Both the position numbers and the translations under genes were made by a program. Shown piece by piece: positions 7,899-17,641 of a stretch of 64,000 nucleotides of DNA. How positions within the stretch are numbered: position 1 is the stretch's first letter; every line of letters begins with the position of its first letter. This stretch comes from Ancylomarina sp. 16SWW S1-10-2 (lineage in GTDB: Bacteria > Bacteroidota > Bacteroidia > Bacteroidales > Marinifilaceae): the NCBI RefSeq assembly GCF_009669305.1, contig NZ_SADB01000022.1, positions 1-64,000 of the forward strand, in the 5' to 3' direction. The notes below the pieces were generated by a model, which was not told the origin of the DNA, made no database searches, and saw nothing but the letters and a program-made list of their open reading frames with translations.

Positions 7899-10607
7899 AT
7901 GCAAACAATAGAACAAATACTAGAGAGTTTTAGTGATCGAATTTTATCTAGTCGAAAAATAGCCGCTCGAAAAGCACAATACGTACCTATTCCATCCGAT
8001 ATGAATCCTGAGCTTCAGGATTGTCTTCATCAGATGGGATATGATCAGCTATACTCCCATCAGGCTGAAATGTACAAACGAGCTATGCAAGGGAAAAACC
8101 TAGTTATCACAACAGGTACAGCTAGTGGTAAATCCTTATCCTTTTACCTTCCCGTCATTCAACGTATACTTGAGAATCCAAGTCGACGTGCTGTTTTTAT
8201 TTATCCAACCAAAGCTCTAACCAAAGATCAATTACGAAATATTGTTGATTTTGTAGAGTTCTTTGGTAAACATCGCATACAAGCAGGTATTTACGATGGA
8301 GATACACCTTCAAATGAACGAAGTCGAATTCGTCAGGAAGCCAATATTATTCTAACCAACCCCGATATGATTAATGCAACTTTTTTGCCCAATCATAATC
8401 GCTATGGTTTTCCACACCTGTTTGCCAATCTCGATTACCTGGTTATTGATGAATTGCATGCTTACAGAGGTGCTTTTGGTTCACAAGTCTCTAATGTGAT
8501 GAGGCGTTTATTACGAATTTGTAATTATCATGGCAATACACCACATTTTCTTTGTAGTTCTGCGACCATTGCCAATCCTGCAGAGCTGGCTGAAAATATT
8601 TGTCATCAGTCCTTTGAACTTATCGATGAAGATGGCTCTCCAGCTCCTGAAAAAGAGATTCATTTTTGGCAACCAGAATTCATTAAGAAAGCACAACGTA
8701 AACGTTCTGTAACTGAAGAATTGAAGGGACTCCTGCCCAACTTGATAGGTAATATGGTGAGAGTCATCACCTTTTGCATTTCACGTCGTGAAACGGAAAT
8801 TGTAACCAAAGAGTGTCGAGATATACTCGCACATGATCCTCTTAAATTAGGACCCGATATGTCTGATAAAATATCAGGATACCGAGGCGGTTACACACCT
8901 TTGGAGCGTTCACGAATTGAAAAAGACTTGCTTGAGGGAAATATTTATGGCGTAGTTTCAACCTCTGCTCTTGAGTTGGGTATTGATATTGGCGCTTTGG
9001 ATATGGTTGTGATGGGTGGTTTCCCAGGTACACGAGCTAGCTTTTGGCAACAATTGGGTCGAGCCGGTCGAAATGGTAATAAGGCTCATGCGATTCTTAT
9101 GCTTAAGGAAAAACCGATGGATCAATATGTGGGGATGAATCCTGAATGGCTACTACAGTCGGCATCGGAAAATGCGGTGATTGATAAGAATAACCTTTAC
9201 ATCCAATTGGCACATATTCGCGCAGCTTCGGCCGAATTGCCTTTAACTATTGACGATATAGCAACATTTCCCGACTTGGGAGAAATCATACCTCTTCTGC
9301 AAAAGGAAGGTGAATTGAGCGAGCATAATGCCCAATATCAATGGAGTGGCAAGCTCTCTCCTGCTCATGAAATCAGTTTGAGAAATATGACCAGCGATAC
9401 CATCAAAGTGGTTGATAGGGAAAAGGAACTCACCATTACCACCGTTGATCTCCTACAGGCTAAGAAAGAATTTTATCCTGGTGCTATCTATCTGCACGAC
9501 AGTGTGCAATACAAAAGTATCGACCTAGATTTGGAAGGTAAAACCGCTTGGGTTAAAGAGGTTGATTCCAATTATTATACGGAACCACATAAACCTGGTA
9601 ATATCGATATTTTAATGGAGCACGATCAGCAGGAAGACAAGCGTATTTATTCGTGTTTTGGAGATGTTCGGGTTAGTGTTCTCGTTTCAGGTTATAAGAT
9701 GGTTCAATTTAATACGCATCAGAATTTAGGTTACGAAGGTTTGTCGCAAATTCTCGAATCGCAAATGGAAACAGAAGCCTGTTGGATTCAAATTCCAGAT
9801 AATGTGGTGCAAGTTTTTGTGGCAACAGGAAAAGCACCAAGTCTCGAAGCTCAAAAGCAAGATGTAGAGGACAAACAAGTACCTCGATTTGATTATACCG
9901 AAGGTTTAATTCATTGCTTAAAAGCAGCTGCATCCATGCGTGTAATGGCTACCCATTCTGATTTAGGTGGTGATGTTTTTGGTTTTGCACACCCAAAATC
10001 TCATTTACACAAACACGCTATTATTCTCTTCGATGAATACCCTGGCGGTTTAGGTTTCTCTGAAAAAGCCTTTGAGTTTATTGGAGAAATCATACAAACT
10101 GCAGGCAAACTGGTTAAGGATTGTTCCTGCAAAGAGGGATGTCCTGCTTGTGTTGGCGATCATCGCATAAATAAACACCTTATTCTATGGGCTCTTCGTT
10201 CATTCTACAAAGAGGTTCCCTTACCTAAAGGCATTCATATAGATGGTTTACCTACTTCATTGGAAAAATCCTCAGCAAAAATAGAATGGCTGCAATTAGA
10301 AAGTCAATGGCAAGAACTATTGAATCGATTTGAAAAGGAAAAACACTTTGGGGCTCGTTTCTTAAAACAAAGTTCTAATTTCGAAATAAAAGGCAGCCAG
10401 CTTATTATTTTCTTTGCAGATAGCAGTTTAAAACTAGCACAAAAGCCAGAGGTTATCAAAGATATTGAAGCCGAATTGGCTAAAGTCATGAATCTGCCAG
10501 AACACTTTGAATTACACTTACGCTCCGATAATGGTGAGGCTAATATCAAAAACCAGTTGAAACTGCAACGTATCATGAACAATGGAAAGGGGTATATTAA
10601 TAATTAG
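7899..10607 (+). CDS. MrfA-like DEAD/DEAH-box helicase with DUF1998 domain
   Basis: The 902-residue protein is a superfamily 2 helicase. Walker A (TGTASGKS) is near residue 75, the DEAH-type box DELHAYRG near 190, and the second RecA domain holds STSALELGIDIGALD near 355 and QQLGRAGRNG near 385. The C-terminal DUF1998 part ends in a four-cysteine cluster, CSCKEGCPACVGDH, near 742-755. This layout matches Bacillus MrfA/YprA, a DNA repair helicase. It carries about 145 extra residues after the cysteine cluster. The MrfB exonuclease partner is not adjacent. The next gene, 200 bases downstream on the same strand, is a UvrD-type helicase, so the two may act in the same repair response. Confidence 0.9.
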   Translation: MQTIEQILESFSDRILSSRKIAARKAQYVPIPSDMNPELQDCLHQMGYDQLYSHQAEMYKRAMQGKNLVITTGTASGKSLSFYLPVIQRILENPSRRAVFIYPTKALTKDQLRNIVDFVEFFGKHRIQAGIYDGDTPSNERSRIRQEANIILTNPDMINATFLPNHNRYGFPHLFANLDYLVIDELHAYRGAFGSQVSNVMRRLLRICNYHGNTPHFLCSSATIANPAELAENICHQSFELIDEDGSPAPEKEIHFWQPEFIKKAQRKRSVTEELKGLLPNLIGNMVRVITFCISRRETEIVTKECRDILAHDPLKLGPDMSDKISGYRGGYTPLERSRIEKDLLEGNIYGVVSTSALELGIDIGALDMVVMGGFPGTRASFWQQLGRAGRNGNKAHAILMLKEKPMDQYVGMNPEWLLQSASENAVIDKNNLYIQLAHIRAASAELPLTIDDIATFPDLGEIIPLLQKEGELSEHNAQYQWSGKLSPAHEISLRNMTSDTIKVVDREKELTITTVDLLQAKKEFYPGAIYLHDSVQYKSIDLDLEGKTAWVKEVDSNYYTEPHKPGNIDILMEHDQQEDKRIYSCFGDVRVSVLVSGYKMVQFNTHQNLGYEGLSQILESQMETEACWIQIPDNVVQVFVATGKAPSLEAQKQDVEDKQVPRFDYTEGLIHCLKAAASMRVMATHSDLGGDVFGFAHPKSHLHKHAIILFDEYPGGLGFSEKAFEFIGEIIQTAGKLVKDCSCKEGCPACVGDHRINKHLILWALRSFYKEVPLPKGIHIDGLPTSLEKSSAKIEWLQLESQWQELLNRFEKEKHFGARFLKQSSNFEIKGSQLIIFFADSSLKLAQKPEVIKDIEAELAKVMNLPEHFELHLRSDNGEANIKNQLKLQRIMNNGKGYINN

Positions 10608-10628
10608 TCACAAGGATAAAGTGAAAAA

Positions 10629-10656
10629 GGTTAAAGGTTAAAGGTTAAAGGTTAAA
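10629..10656 (+). repeat. GGTTAAA x4 microsatellite
   Basis: Four exact copies of the 7-base unit lie in the 199-base spacer between the two helicase genes. Copy number may vary between strains. The rest of the spacer holds the phrase GTACACTGAGCGGAGTCGA, which has the look of a dispersed repeat, and A+T-rich sequence. Confidence 0.85.
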
Positions 10657-10806
10657 GTCAATGAATAAAAAGCCGTACACTGAGCGGAGTCGATGTGTAA
10701 AAAGTTATGAGTAACGAATACATAATTAAAAATTCATCTTTAGCTCAAGTGCCTTTTTTATAAATCAAAATTATTAATTGATAATTACTAATTCATAATT
10801 GAACGG

Positions 10807-13095
10807 GTGAGTTTAAAAAATCTACATAGAAAACTAAGAAGTACTGAGTTTGAAGGCAATGAGTTTGATCCCATTTCTGCCTTCGAAGCTCAGGCTGTAC
10901 CTCAACATGGCCTTGTAATACCTAAGGATAGGTTTACCGAACCTAAAGAGAGTTATAGTGTCGATATAAAAGTGGTTAGTGAGAAGAATTCAAAACTAGG
11001 ACAAGCTCTCGAGACGCTTAATAACTATCAATTGCAGGCCGTTTTTTCTGATAATACTAAAGTCCTTTTAAGTGCTATGGTAGGTAGTGGAAAAACCACC
11101 GTTCTTACGCATAAAATTCTCTATTTACATTTTATAAAAGGTATTCCTCTTTCAAAAATGGTGGTTCTTACCTTTACGAATAAGGCAGCTCGTGAAATTA
11201 GGGAACGCATTCTCTATTTTTATGAGGATTTAGAACCAATTCAGTCAGAAGAACTTCGCTATTTCGGTACCTTTCATTCCGTGGCACGTCAGCTAATAAA
11301 AGAACATCCTCAATTAAGTAAATTAGGATTTACACCAGCCTTTTCTATTATGGATAAGGAAGCTCAGGTTGAATTTCTTCAGCGTTTAATTCTCACAAAT
11401 GAGCTTGATATTAAATATCAGAATAAACTAGATCAGCGATTGAAACTCTATCGCAACGAGAAGCAGATTCTTTATGCTAATATGAAAAATGAGGACGAGC
11501 TCCCTCTCCTATTAGATATCTCCAGAAAGGAAAAACAGGCTAATAACCTGATGGATTTTGATGACTTAATCTCCATCGTCAATTGGCTTTTAAAACAGGA
11601 ATGCTCTCTAAATCCTCAATGGATAATTGTAGATGAGTTTCAGGATTGTAACAGCGAACAAGTACAGCTATTGAACTACCTTTCGGTAAAGGACAGCTCT
11701 TTTTTTGCAGTTGGCGATCCCAATCAAAGTATTTATGCTTGGCGAGGAAGTACCGATCAAATTTTTGAAAGCTATATCGCAGACACAAACTGCCAAATGA
11801 TGCGTTTACCTCTGAACTATAGAACTTCAGGTCAACTTTTAAGCGCCGCATCCTATTTGCTTAACGACGAACAAAACGATTTACAAGCCACACGAACAGC
11901 AGGTAATAAACTACGTTTGGTCAATCACTTCGACGATAACCAAGAGGCCTTCTATTATGCCAATCAGTTTAAAACCATACATTCTGAAGGTACACCTTGG
12001 GAACAAATTGCCGTTCTATTTCGTACCCGCCAGCAAATAGGTATTTTCGAATCTATTTTCCAGAAAGAAGGCATTCCTTTTCAGGTGATTAGTAAGAGTA
12101 CTTTGAAAGATTATCCTGCCCTATATTGGCTTAAGAAGGTGCTTTTATCAGCTTTACAAATCAACGACATAGACAGTATTTTATCCGTTTTCACTTCAAG
12201 TGATTTTGGTTGTATCAAAAGTAGTAAAGCACTACTCAATGCCTTTGGCAAGTTCATAAAAGACAAAAGTTTTAACAACAAGCTAGAGGCTTTCACAGCT
12301 TTCCTTCAGTTTAAATATCCCAAAGAAAGCATTCATATCAAATTGGGAAATGCCTTATTGGCTTTCCATAATCAGCTATTAAACTCAAAAACGGACTTAG
12401 ATGTATACAGCAATTTAAATTTAGAACAAGTTCTAAAGCCTATTTCTGCTCATTACAAAGAGCATGTGAATCAGGTAAAACAGGCCATAGAGGAGCTACA
12501 ACTTTACGTGCAAAATCAGAGCTTTGGAAATCTTCTAGAAGCCTATCAAGCTGCTATGGGACAAGTGAGTTTGGAAGGTCATTTCCAAATTAATACAGGC
12601 CTAAAAAAAATAGAAGATGGTGTTCGTTTGCTAACAATACATGCGGCTAAAGGACTGGAGTTTGATTATGTTTTTTTGAGTGGAGCTAACTCTGGTCTTA
12701 TTCCTCTAAATAGAAAAAAAGGAGGTCCTAAACATTTACGGGAAGAAAAACGCTTACTCTTTGTCGCCCTTACTCGTGCCAAAAACAATATGGAAATATC
12801 ATGGCATAGCCAAAGTACAGCCTGGAATGCCGAAGAAGGACCATCCTATTTTCTTAATGCTATCCCTTCGGCGCTTATCGAACGTATTGAAGCTACAAAA
12901 CCGGAAATAATTACTACGCCAGACGCTCCTCAAGAATCTAATGATAGCCCTTGGAAAAAGGATATGAAAATTAGTCATCCAAAATATGGTGAAGGAATTG
13001 TTATTAGTAGTACAGCTAAAGAAATCACTTGTGATTTTGGTAAGTTCGGAGAAAAAAGCTTTGCTCCTCAGTGGGCTAATTTGAAGAAACTGTAA
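10807..13095 (+). CDS. UvrD/PcrA-like superfamily 1 helicase
   Basis: The 762-residue protein has the SF1 motifs in order: Walker A AMVGSGKTT near residue 95, TFTNKAAREI near 122, the Walker B box DEFQDCN near 275, GDPNQSIYAWRG near 303, HAAKGLEFDYVFL near 613 and VALTRAKNN near 655. The C-terminal part (KISHPKYGEGIVISS) resembles the RNA-polymerase-binding Tudor-like tail of PcrA/UvrD. It translocates 3' to 5' on DNA and would act in repair or in removing proteins from DNA. The start is GTG; no ATG lies nearby. The first 80 residues before the helicase core are not recognised. It follows the MrfA-like gene on the same strand. Confidence 0.9.
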   Translation: MSLKNLHRKLRSTEFEGNEFDPISAFEAQAVPQHGLVIPKDRFTEPKESYSVDIKVVSEKNSKLGQALETLNNYQLQAVFSDNTKVLLSAMVGSGKTTVLTHKILYLHFIKGIPLSKMVVLTFTNKAAREIRERILYFYEDLEPIQSEELRYFGTFHSVARQLIKEHPQLSKLGFTPAFSIMDKEAQVEFLQRLILTNELDIKYQNKLDQRLKLYRNEKQILYANMKNEDELPLLLDISRKEKQANNLMDFDDLISIVNWLLKQECSLNPQWIIVDEFQDCNSEQVQLLNYLSVKDSSFFAVGDPNQSIYAWRGSTDQIFESYIADTNCQMMRLPLNYRTSGQLLSAASYLLNDEQNDLQATRTAGNKLRLVNHFDDNQEAFYYANQFKTIHSEGTPWEQIAVLFRTRQQIGIFESIFQKEGIPFQVISKSTLKDYPALYWLKKVLLSALQINDIDSILSVFTSSDFGCIKSSKALLNAFGKFIKDKSFNNKLEAFTAFLQFKYPKESIHIKLGNALLAFHNQLLNSKTDLDVYSNLNLEQVLKPISAHYKEHVNQVKQAIEELQLYVQNQSFGNLLEAYQAAMGQVSLEGHFQINTGLKKIEDGVRLLTIHAAKGLEFDYVFLSGANSGLIPLNRKKGGPKHLREEKRLLFVALTRAKNNMEISWHSQSTAWNAEEGPSYFLNAIPSALIERIEATKPEIITTPDAPQESNDSPWKKDMKISHPKYGEGIVISSTAKEITCDFGKFGEKSFAPQWANLKKL

Positions 13096-13123
13096 GTAGT
13101 TAATGTCCTTGCCGGTCGGGTAT

Positions 13124-13149
13124 GTACTTTTTTCTTGAAAGAAAAGTAC
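13124..13149 (+). repeat. GTACTTTT…AAAAGTAC palindrome, part of a longer spacer repeat
   Basis: A 26-base inverted repeat lies 29 bases after the helicase stop and may act as a weak terminator. The following 140 bases (phrases such as CGCTGACCC and AACTCGCTATGCTCAAACAG) have the look of a dispersed Bacteroidota intergenic repeat, as remembered from other genomes and not checked here. No gene is seen in 13096-13419. Confidence 0.55.
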
Positions 13150-13419
13150 CAAAAATTCAAGACTGCGGCATTCGCTGACCCATTACGATTTAAAGACTAA
13201 ACAAAATGAACTCGCTATGCTCAAACAGCATTTCGTTTTTAACGCCTTCTTCATCTACGGGTCCCCAGCTGCCATTGCCGATGTCCTCAAGAGGCGAAAT
13301 AGTTCATATCGGATAAATTTCCAAGATGCTTTAACAATTCATTACCATTCATTATCTTTAATGATCGTAAATTTACATCATCAAAAAACAATTCTAAAAA
13401 ACACAATAAATCAAACAAT

Positions 13420-14055
13420 ATGAAAGTCGTCGCACTTAACGGAAGTCCTAAAAAAGAAGGTAATACGTACCATGCACTTAAATTGGTATGCGAACAATTG
13501 GAAGAAAAAGGCATTGAAACTGAAATTATTTCGGTTGGTCTTAAAAATGTAAAAGCTTGTACAGGCTGTAATATGTGTTTTAAGAATAAAGACGAAAAGT
13601 GTGTGATTAAAGGAGATGATGTTAACCTTTGGATTCAAAAGATGAAAGAAGCTGATGGTATTATACTCGGTTCTCCTGTACATTACGCAGCATTAAGTGC
13701 GAGTATGAAATCTTTTCTCGATCGTGCCTTTTACGTTTCTGGAGCAAATGGAAACTTATTCCGTCATAAGGTAGGTGCATCAATTGCAGCCGTTCGTCGA
13801 TCGGGAGGTTTACCAGCTTTCAACGAATTGAACAACTACCTAACTTACTCTGAAATGATGATTCCTACATCGAACTACTGGAATGTAATTCATGGTACGA
13901 TGCCTGGAGATGTGCATAAAGATGAAGAAGGTGTTCAGATTATGCGAGTTCTTGGTAAAAATATGGCCTACCTACTTCAACTCATGGAAAATGGGAAAGA
14001 CAAAGTAGAAGCACCAAGTAAAGAAAGCAAAATAATGACCAACTTTGTTAGATAA
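13420..14055 (+). CDS. Flavodoxin-family NAD(P)H-dependent oxidoreductase
   Basis: The 211-residue protein begins with the FMN phosphate-binding motif NGSPKKEGNT (residues 6-15). Near residue 46 it has CTGCNMCFKNKDEKCV, a four-cysteine cluster of the kind seen in iron-sulfur flavoproteins (Isf-like). SPVHYAALSASMKSFLDR near 86-103 is the second flavin-contact segment. It probably reduces a small redox partner or quinone using FMN, in the cytosol. The electron donor and acceptor are not known. It is monocistronic, followed by a hairpin 24 bases after the stop. Confidence 0.87.
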   Translation: MKVVALNGSPKKEGNTYHALKLVCEQLEEKGIETEIISVGLKNVKACTGCNMCFKNKDEKCVIKGDDVNLWIQKMKEADGIILGSPVHYAALSASMKSFLDRAFYVSGANGNLFRHKVGASIAAVRRSGGLPAFNELNNYLTYSEMMIPTSNYWNVIHGTMPGDVHKDEEGVQIMRVLGKNMAYLLQLMENGKDKVEAPSKESKIMTNFVR

Positions 14056-14079
14056 CAGCTAGCATAGAGACATAGATAT

Positions 14080-14112
14080 AAAGGAGATTGCTTTTTAAGC
14101 CATCTCCTTTAA
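14080..14112 (+). terminator. Hairpin after the flavodoxin-family gene
   Basis: The arms AAAGGAGAT and ATCTCCTTT enclose a 13-base loop. The T run is short, so termination may be partial. Confidence 0.6.
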
Positions 14113-14315
14113 TTCTAATTAGCGGTAAACCTATAACTTAATCGAGATCAAAAATTTTAAAATTTTTAGAGATCAATAGATAAATGCATATTTTAGTTGT
14201 TAAGATGATCCATGGTTTATGGATATTTTCAAAGATTAAAACCTCCTAGAGTATGCTTAACGCTTCAAAACAGATGAAACTGTAAAGAATATCTGGCAAA
14301 TATCAACCTCTGGAT

Positions 14316-14491
14316 CAGGGGTATCGCTCCTAAGGAGCTCTAAAAAAACATGAAATACACGAACTACCATACTAGCGTTCCTAACGGAACTAAAAAAGAG
14401 AGAGATCCCTAAACAATTTTAAAGAAAAGCTCAGAGAGCTGAAAGTATGGTAGCAGAATTAAAATGCAAACAAAAAAAGTCCCTTAGGGAC
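14316..14491. repeat. REP-like spacer repeats
   Basis: The block holds CAGGGGTATCGCTCCTAAGGA and CTACCATACTAGCGTTCCTAA, both found in inverted order and orientation at 46217-46282. The end of the block is a small perfect palindrome (GTCCC TTA GGGAC, 14479-14491). These resemble REP elements mobilised by RAYT transposases. The 610-base spacer holds no gene. Confidence 0.6.
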
Positions 14492-14666
14492 GACAGATGA
14501 AAATATTTAAGCGAAACGACTCATAGTTTCTTCAGGTTCCCGATTAAATCGTTTACAAAGAAAACAAAGTATATTTAATAATATTGTAGAAAGAATTATG
14601 ACAAAAAATATCAATTCGAATTTAGATATTCCTAACTATTGACCTTTATAACTATTTATTGGGTCA

Positions 14667-16001
14667 CTAGAAAATAAGCTCTACTCTAGAGCCTTCACCA
14701 TAAACAGATTCCATTCTAATTTTAGCCTGATGTGAGCGCATAATTTGACGCGTGATACTCAGACCAATACCTGAACCATTTTCGCGCGTTGTAAAAAATG
14801 GGACGAAAATATTCTTCATATCTTCAGCTTTAATTCCTACTCCATTATCCGAAATACTAATTTGAGTTTTATCTTCATCAACAGTACAAGCATGAATTTG
14901 AATGCGTCCCTTTTCGAGAATCGCATGTTGCGCATTTTTAATTAAGTTAACCAAAACCTGAACCAAGAGTTTTTCATCAGCCTCAATAGATAAATCAGCC
15001 TCCTCAATTGAAAAGTCATATTGAATACGTGTATCTTCATCTAAAGTGAGTAATGCCTTTACATGATTTAATAAATGCTGAATGCTAAGCGTTTTTATTT
15101 GTGGTTTAGGAATACGAGTCAATTGTCGGTATGAGTCTACAAAATTCATTAAACCCTCGCCTTGCTCCTGAATTACTTGCAAACCCAAACGAGTTTTCGA
15201 AAGGTTCTTTTCTCCAATAACCGATTCAGCATCAATTTGAGAATAGGTACGAGCCAAAGTCTCTGAAAGCGAAGTTAAAGGTGCAATGGAATTCATTATT
15301 TCATGTGTCAAGACTGAAATTAATCGCTGCCAAGATTCTAATTCAGTGGCATCCATTTCATTTTTAATATCCGAAAAGGAAAGCAATTTCCAATTGTCAG
15401 TATTAAGCTTTATTCGAGTACAAGATACAATCAAATGCAAAGATTTTTGGTTTACAGAGGTCTTCAATACTCGGCTTTCTCCTGCTTTTATATTCTGAAA
15501 GAGTTCAACCAGCTTGGAATCTGTTTTTAGTAAGGCTTTTATACTCACCAAGTGGTGCACACCTAAAAGGTCGCGTCCTTTTCGATTAATATTTTCAACT
15601 AAGCCCTGAGAATTAAAAGTAAGAATACCCACAGCCGCGTTCTCAATAATGGCATCACTCAAAATCTCCTTTTGCTGGTATTTCACACGTAGATTCTTGA
15701 TAATTTGATTCACGCCCTGCATACTATCACGCAAGTCATTGAAAGATTTACCCTTATCGGCATGCCGTAAGTTAAGCGCAGTTTCATCATTTTTAACTGC
15801 CAAAAAGAATTGACTAAGCAAACGATTAGTAGCGTTCAAATACACAAGCAATTTATAGCTCGATAATAAGATAAGAAGCATACTCCCAATTGAAAACAAA
15901 GGATATGCACTTCCCCAAATAAGCCAACCTGTTAAAAGAGACAACAAGACTATAAAGCTCAATCTTAATAAGACTTGGAAGAACAGTTTCTTATAAATCA
16001 T
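14667..16001 (-). CDS. NtrY/NtrB-like sensor histidine kinase
   Basis: The 444-residue protein has two membrane helices at the N-terminus (about residues 10-55), a PAS-like region (about 105-215), the phospho-acceptor box VLTHEIMNSIAPL near 235, and an ATPase domain with NLIKNAQHAI, DNGVGI and GSGIGLSITRQIM. The very short periplasmic loop suggests that it senses a membrane or cytoplasmic signal. Its 5' partner is the sigma-54-type regulator, whose frame it overlaps by 11 bases, so both are translated from one mRNA. Together they form a two-component system. The nearby ABC transporter is the likely target. Confidence 0.9.
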   Translation of the reverse strand: MIYKKLFFQVLLRLSFIVLLSLLTGWLIWGSAYPLFSIGSMLLILLSSYKLLVYLNATNRLLSQFFLAVKNDETALNLRHADKGKSFNDLRDSMQGVNQIIKNLRVKYQQKEILSDAIIENAAVGILTFNSQGLVENINRKGRDLLGVHHLVSIKALLKTDSKLVELFQNIKAGESRVLKTSVNQKSLHLIVSCTRIKLNTDNWKLLSFSDIKNEMDATELESWQRLISVLTHEIMNSIAPLTSLSETLARTYSQIDAESVIGEKNLSKTRLGLQVIQEQGEGLMNFVDSYRQLTRIPKPQIKTLSIQHLLNHVKALLTLDEDTRIQYDFSIEEADLSIEADEKLLVQVLVNLIKNAQHAILEKGRIQIHACTVDEDKTQISISDNGVGIKAEDMKNIFVPFFTTRENGSGIGLSITRQIMRSHQAKIRMESVYGEGSRVELIF

Positions 16002-17355
16002 ACTTTTTCAGTTTATTATAAAGTGTAGGTCGGGTAACACCCAATTCCTTTGCCATACGACTCATATTGCCTTCGTGATGTTCGTAAGCTGTCAAAATCA
16101 TATCTTTCTCCATATCGGCTATGCGAGTTGGTTTATAAGCCGTTTTGCTTTTTACCGTTTGATGAAAAAGAAACTCATCAGCCATCAACTCAATATGATC
16201 GGTTAGAATCACAGCTTTCTCAACCGTATGTTGTAATTCTCGCACATTACCAGGCCATAAATATGACTTTAGCTTATCCAATGTTTTAGTGGAGAATTTC
16301 AATTTGGATTTATCATATTTCGTGGCATATTTTCGCAGATAAAATTCTGCTAGAATAGCGATATCGTCAGCCCTTTCCCTCAAAGGAGGCACATCTATTT
16401 GAATTGTATTAATCCGATAAAGTAAATCTTCACGAAATTCGCCATCTGCAACCATTTGAAGTAGGTTCTTATTGGTGGCACAAACCAAGCGAATATCAAT
16501 CTCACGAATGGTATTATCTCCCAAACGAATTAACTGACGCGTTTGCAAAACCGATAGCAATTTGGCTTGCATGGACAAAGACAAATTACCTATTTCATCG
16601 AGAAATAAAGTTCCTCCTGATGCCAACTCAAAACGACCCAATTTTTCTGATTTAGCATCGGTAAAAGCACCCTTAGCATGCCCAAACAACTCACTCTCGA
16701 ATAGTGATTCTGTAATGGCACCCATGTCTACACTTATTAATACAGCATCTGATCGCTTAGACTGAGCATGAATCTCTCGAGCAATGAGTTCTTTCCCTGT
16801 CCCATTTTCTCCCAAAACAAGGATATTCGCATCCGTGCGAGCCACTTTTTCGATAATAGCATAGAGATTAAGCATGGCTTTCGATCGACCAATCATTTGT
16901 GTACCATTCTTATTCAAAATCTGAGTTAATGATTTCTTCTCGCCTTGTAAACGATCAATCTCAAGCTTAGATCGACGTAATTGGATAGCTGTTTTAAGAG
17001 TTGCTATTAGTTTCTGATTATCCCAAGGTTTCAGAACAAAATCAACTGCTCCCTTCTTGATGGCTTTTACGGCCAGTTCCACATCACCATAAGCTGTCAG
17101 AAGAATAATACTAAGTTTAGAGTCTAGCTCCAATATTTTATTCAACCAAAAAAGTCCTTCGTTACCTGTATTAATACCTGCAGAGAAATTCATATCTAAT
17201 ACCACCACATCAATGGAGTGATTTTCGAGAGTACTAATTAAACTATTCGGATTAGAAAGTGTAAGCACCTCATCAAACTCATCCTGAAGTAAGAGTTGTA
17301 ATGCAATTAATACCGATTTTTGATCATCGACAATTAAGATTTTACCAGTAGACAT
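15991..17355 (-). CDS. Sigma-54-dependent response regulator, NtrC type
   Basis: The 454-residue protein has a receiver domain (1-120, phospho-acceptor Asp54 in VVLDMNF), a sigma-54 activator ATPase (about 150-385, GENGTGKE Walker A, GGTLFLDEIG Walker B) and a Fis-type helix-turn-helix (about 420-454, AKELGVTRPTLYNKL). The loop that contacts sigma-54 reads GAFTDA instead of the canonical GAFTGA. It would activate transcription at -24/-12 promoters when phosphorylated by the downstream kinase. A candidate promoter of that kind lies in the divergent spacer at 17516-17531, directed at the ABC transporter genes. Confidence 0.93.
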   Translation of the reverse strand: MSTGKILIVDDQKSVLIALQLLLQDEFDEVLTLSNPNSLISTLENHSIDVVVLDMNFSAGINTGNEGLFWLNKILELDSKLSIILLTAYGDVELAVKAIKKGAVDFVLKPWDNQKLIATLKTAIQLRRSKLEIDRLQGEKKSLTQILNKNGTQMIGRSKAMLNLYAIIEKVARTDANILVLGENGTGKELIAREIHAQSKRSDAVLISVDMGAITESLFESELFGHAKGAFTDAKSEKLGRFELASGGTLFLDEIGNLSLSMQAKLLSVLQTRQLIRLGDNTIREIDIRLVCATNKNLLQMVADGEFREDLLYRINTIQIDVPPLRERADDIAILAEFYLRKYATKYDKSKLKFSTKTLDKLKSYLWPGNVRELQHTVEKAVILTDHIELMADEFLFHQTVKSKTAYKPTRIADMEKDMILTAYEHHEGNMSRMAKELGVTRPTLYNKLKKYDL

Positions 17356-17515
17356 AATTTTATAACTTTAGCTTTTCAAAAGTAAAAATTCTTAACAAAT
17401 ATCAGCACATAGTGTAAAATATTCTTACAGTCAATTTTCATTATTTTACAATTGCATATCAGATTAGTAGCAACTTAACAAGACAAGTGTCTGATTTACT
17501 TTACCTAGTGAACTA

Positions 17516-17531
17516 TGGCATACCAATTGAA
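17516..17531 (+). promoter_or_regulatory. Candidate sigma-54 promoter for the ABC transporter
   Basis: TGGCATACCAATTGAA fits the -24/-12 consensus TGGCAC-N5-TTGCW with the GG and the -12 G ten bases apart. It lies 110 bases before the ATPase gene. Upstream are two small inverted repeats, TGTAA-N7-TTACA near 17411 and AGACA-AG-TGTCT near 17481, which could be activator sites. The site is placed just where the divergent NtrC-type regulator would need it. Confidence 0.5.
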
Positions 17532-17641
17532 CATTTGGTTTAGAACATAAATATGAACTCATAAGCAATTGTGCATTCAAATTTACAGCTTGCTTTCATT
17601 TCATCTAATCCATACATCAATCGTTTCACAAAATTATTGAC

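Noticed and set aside
12799..13152. Minus-strand frame of 117 codons over the end of the UvrD-like gene
   Set aside because: It is the complement of the conserved helicase C-terminus; its composition is that of a shadow frame.
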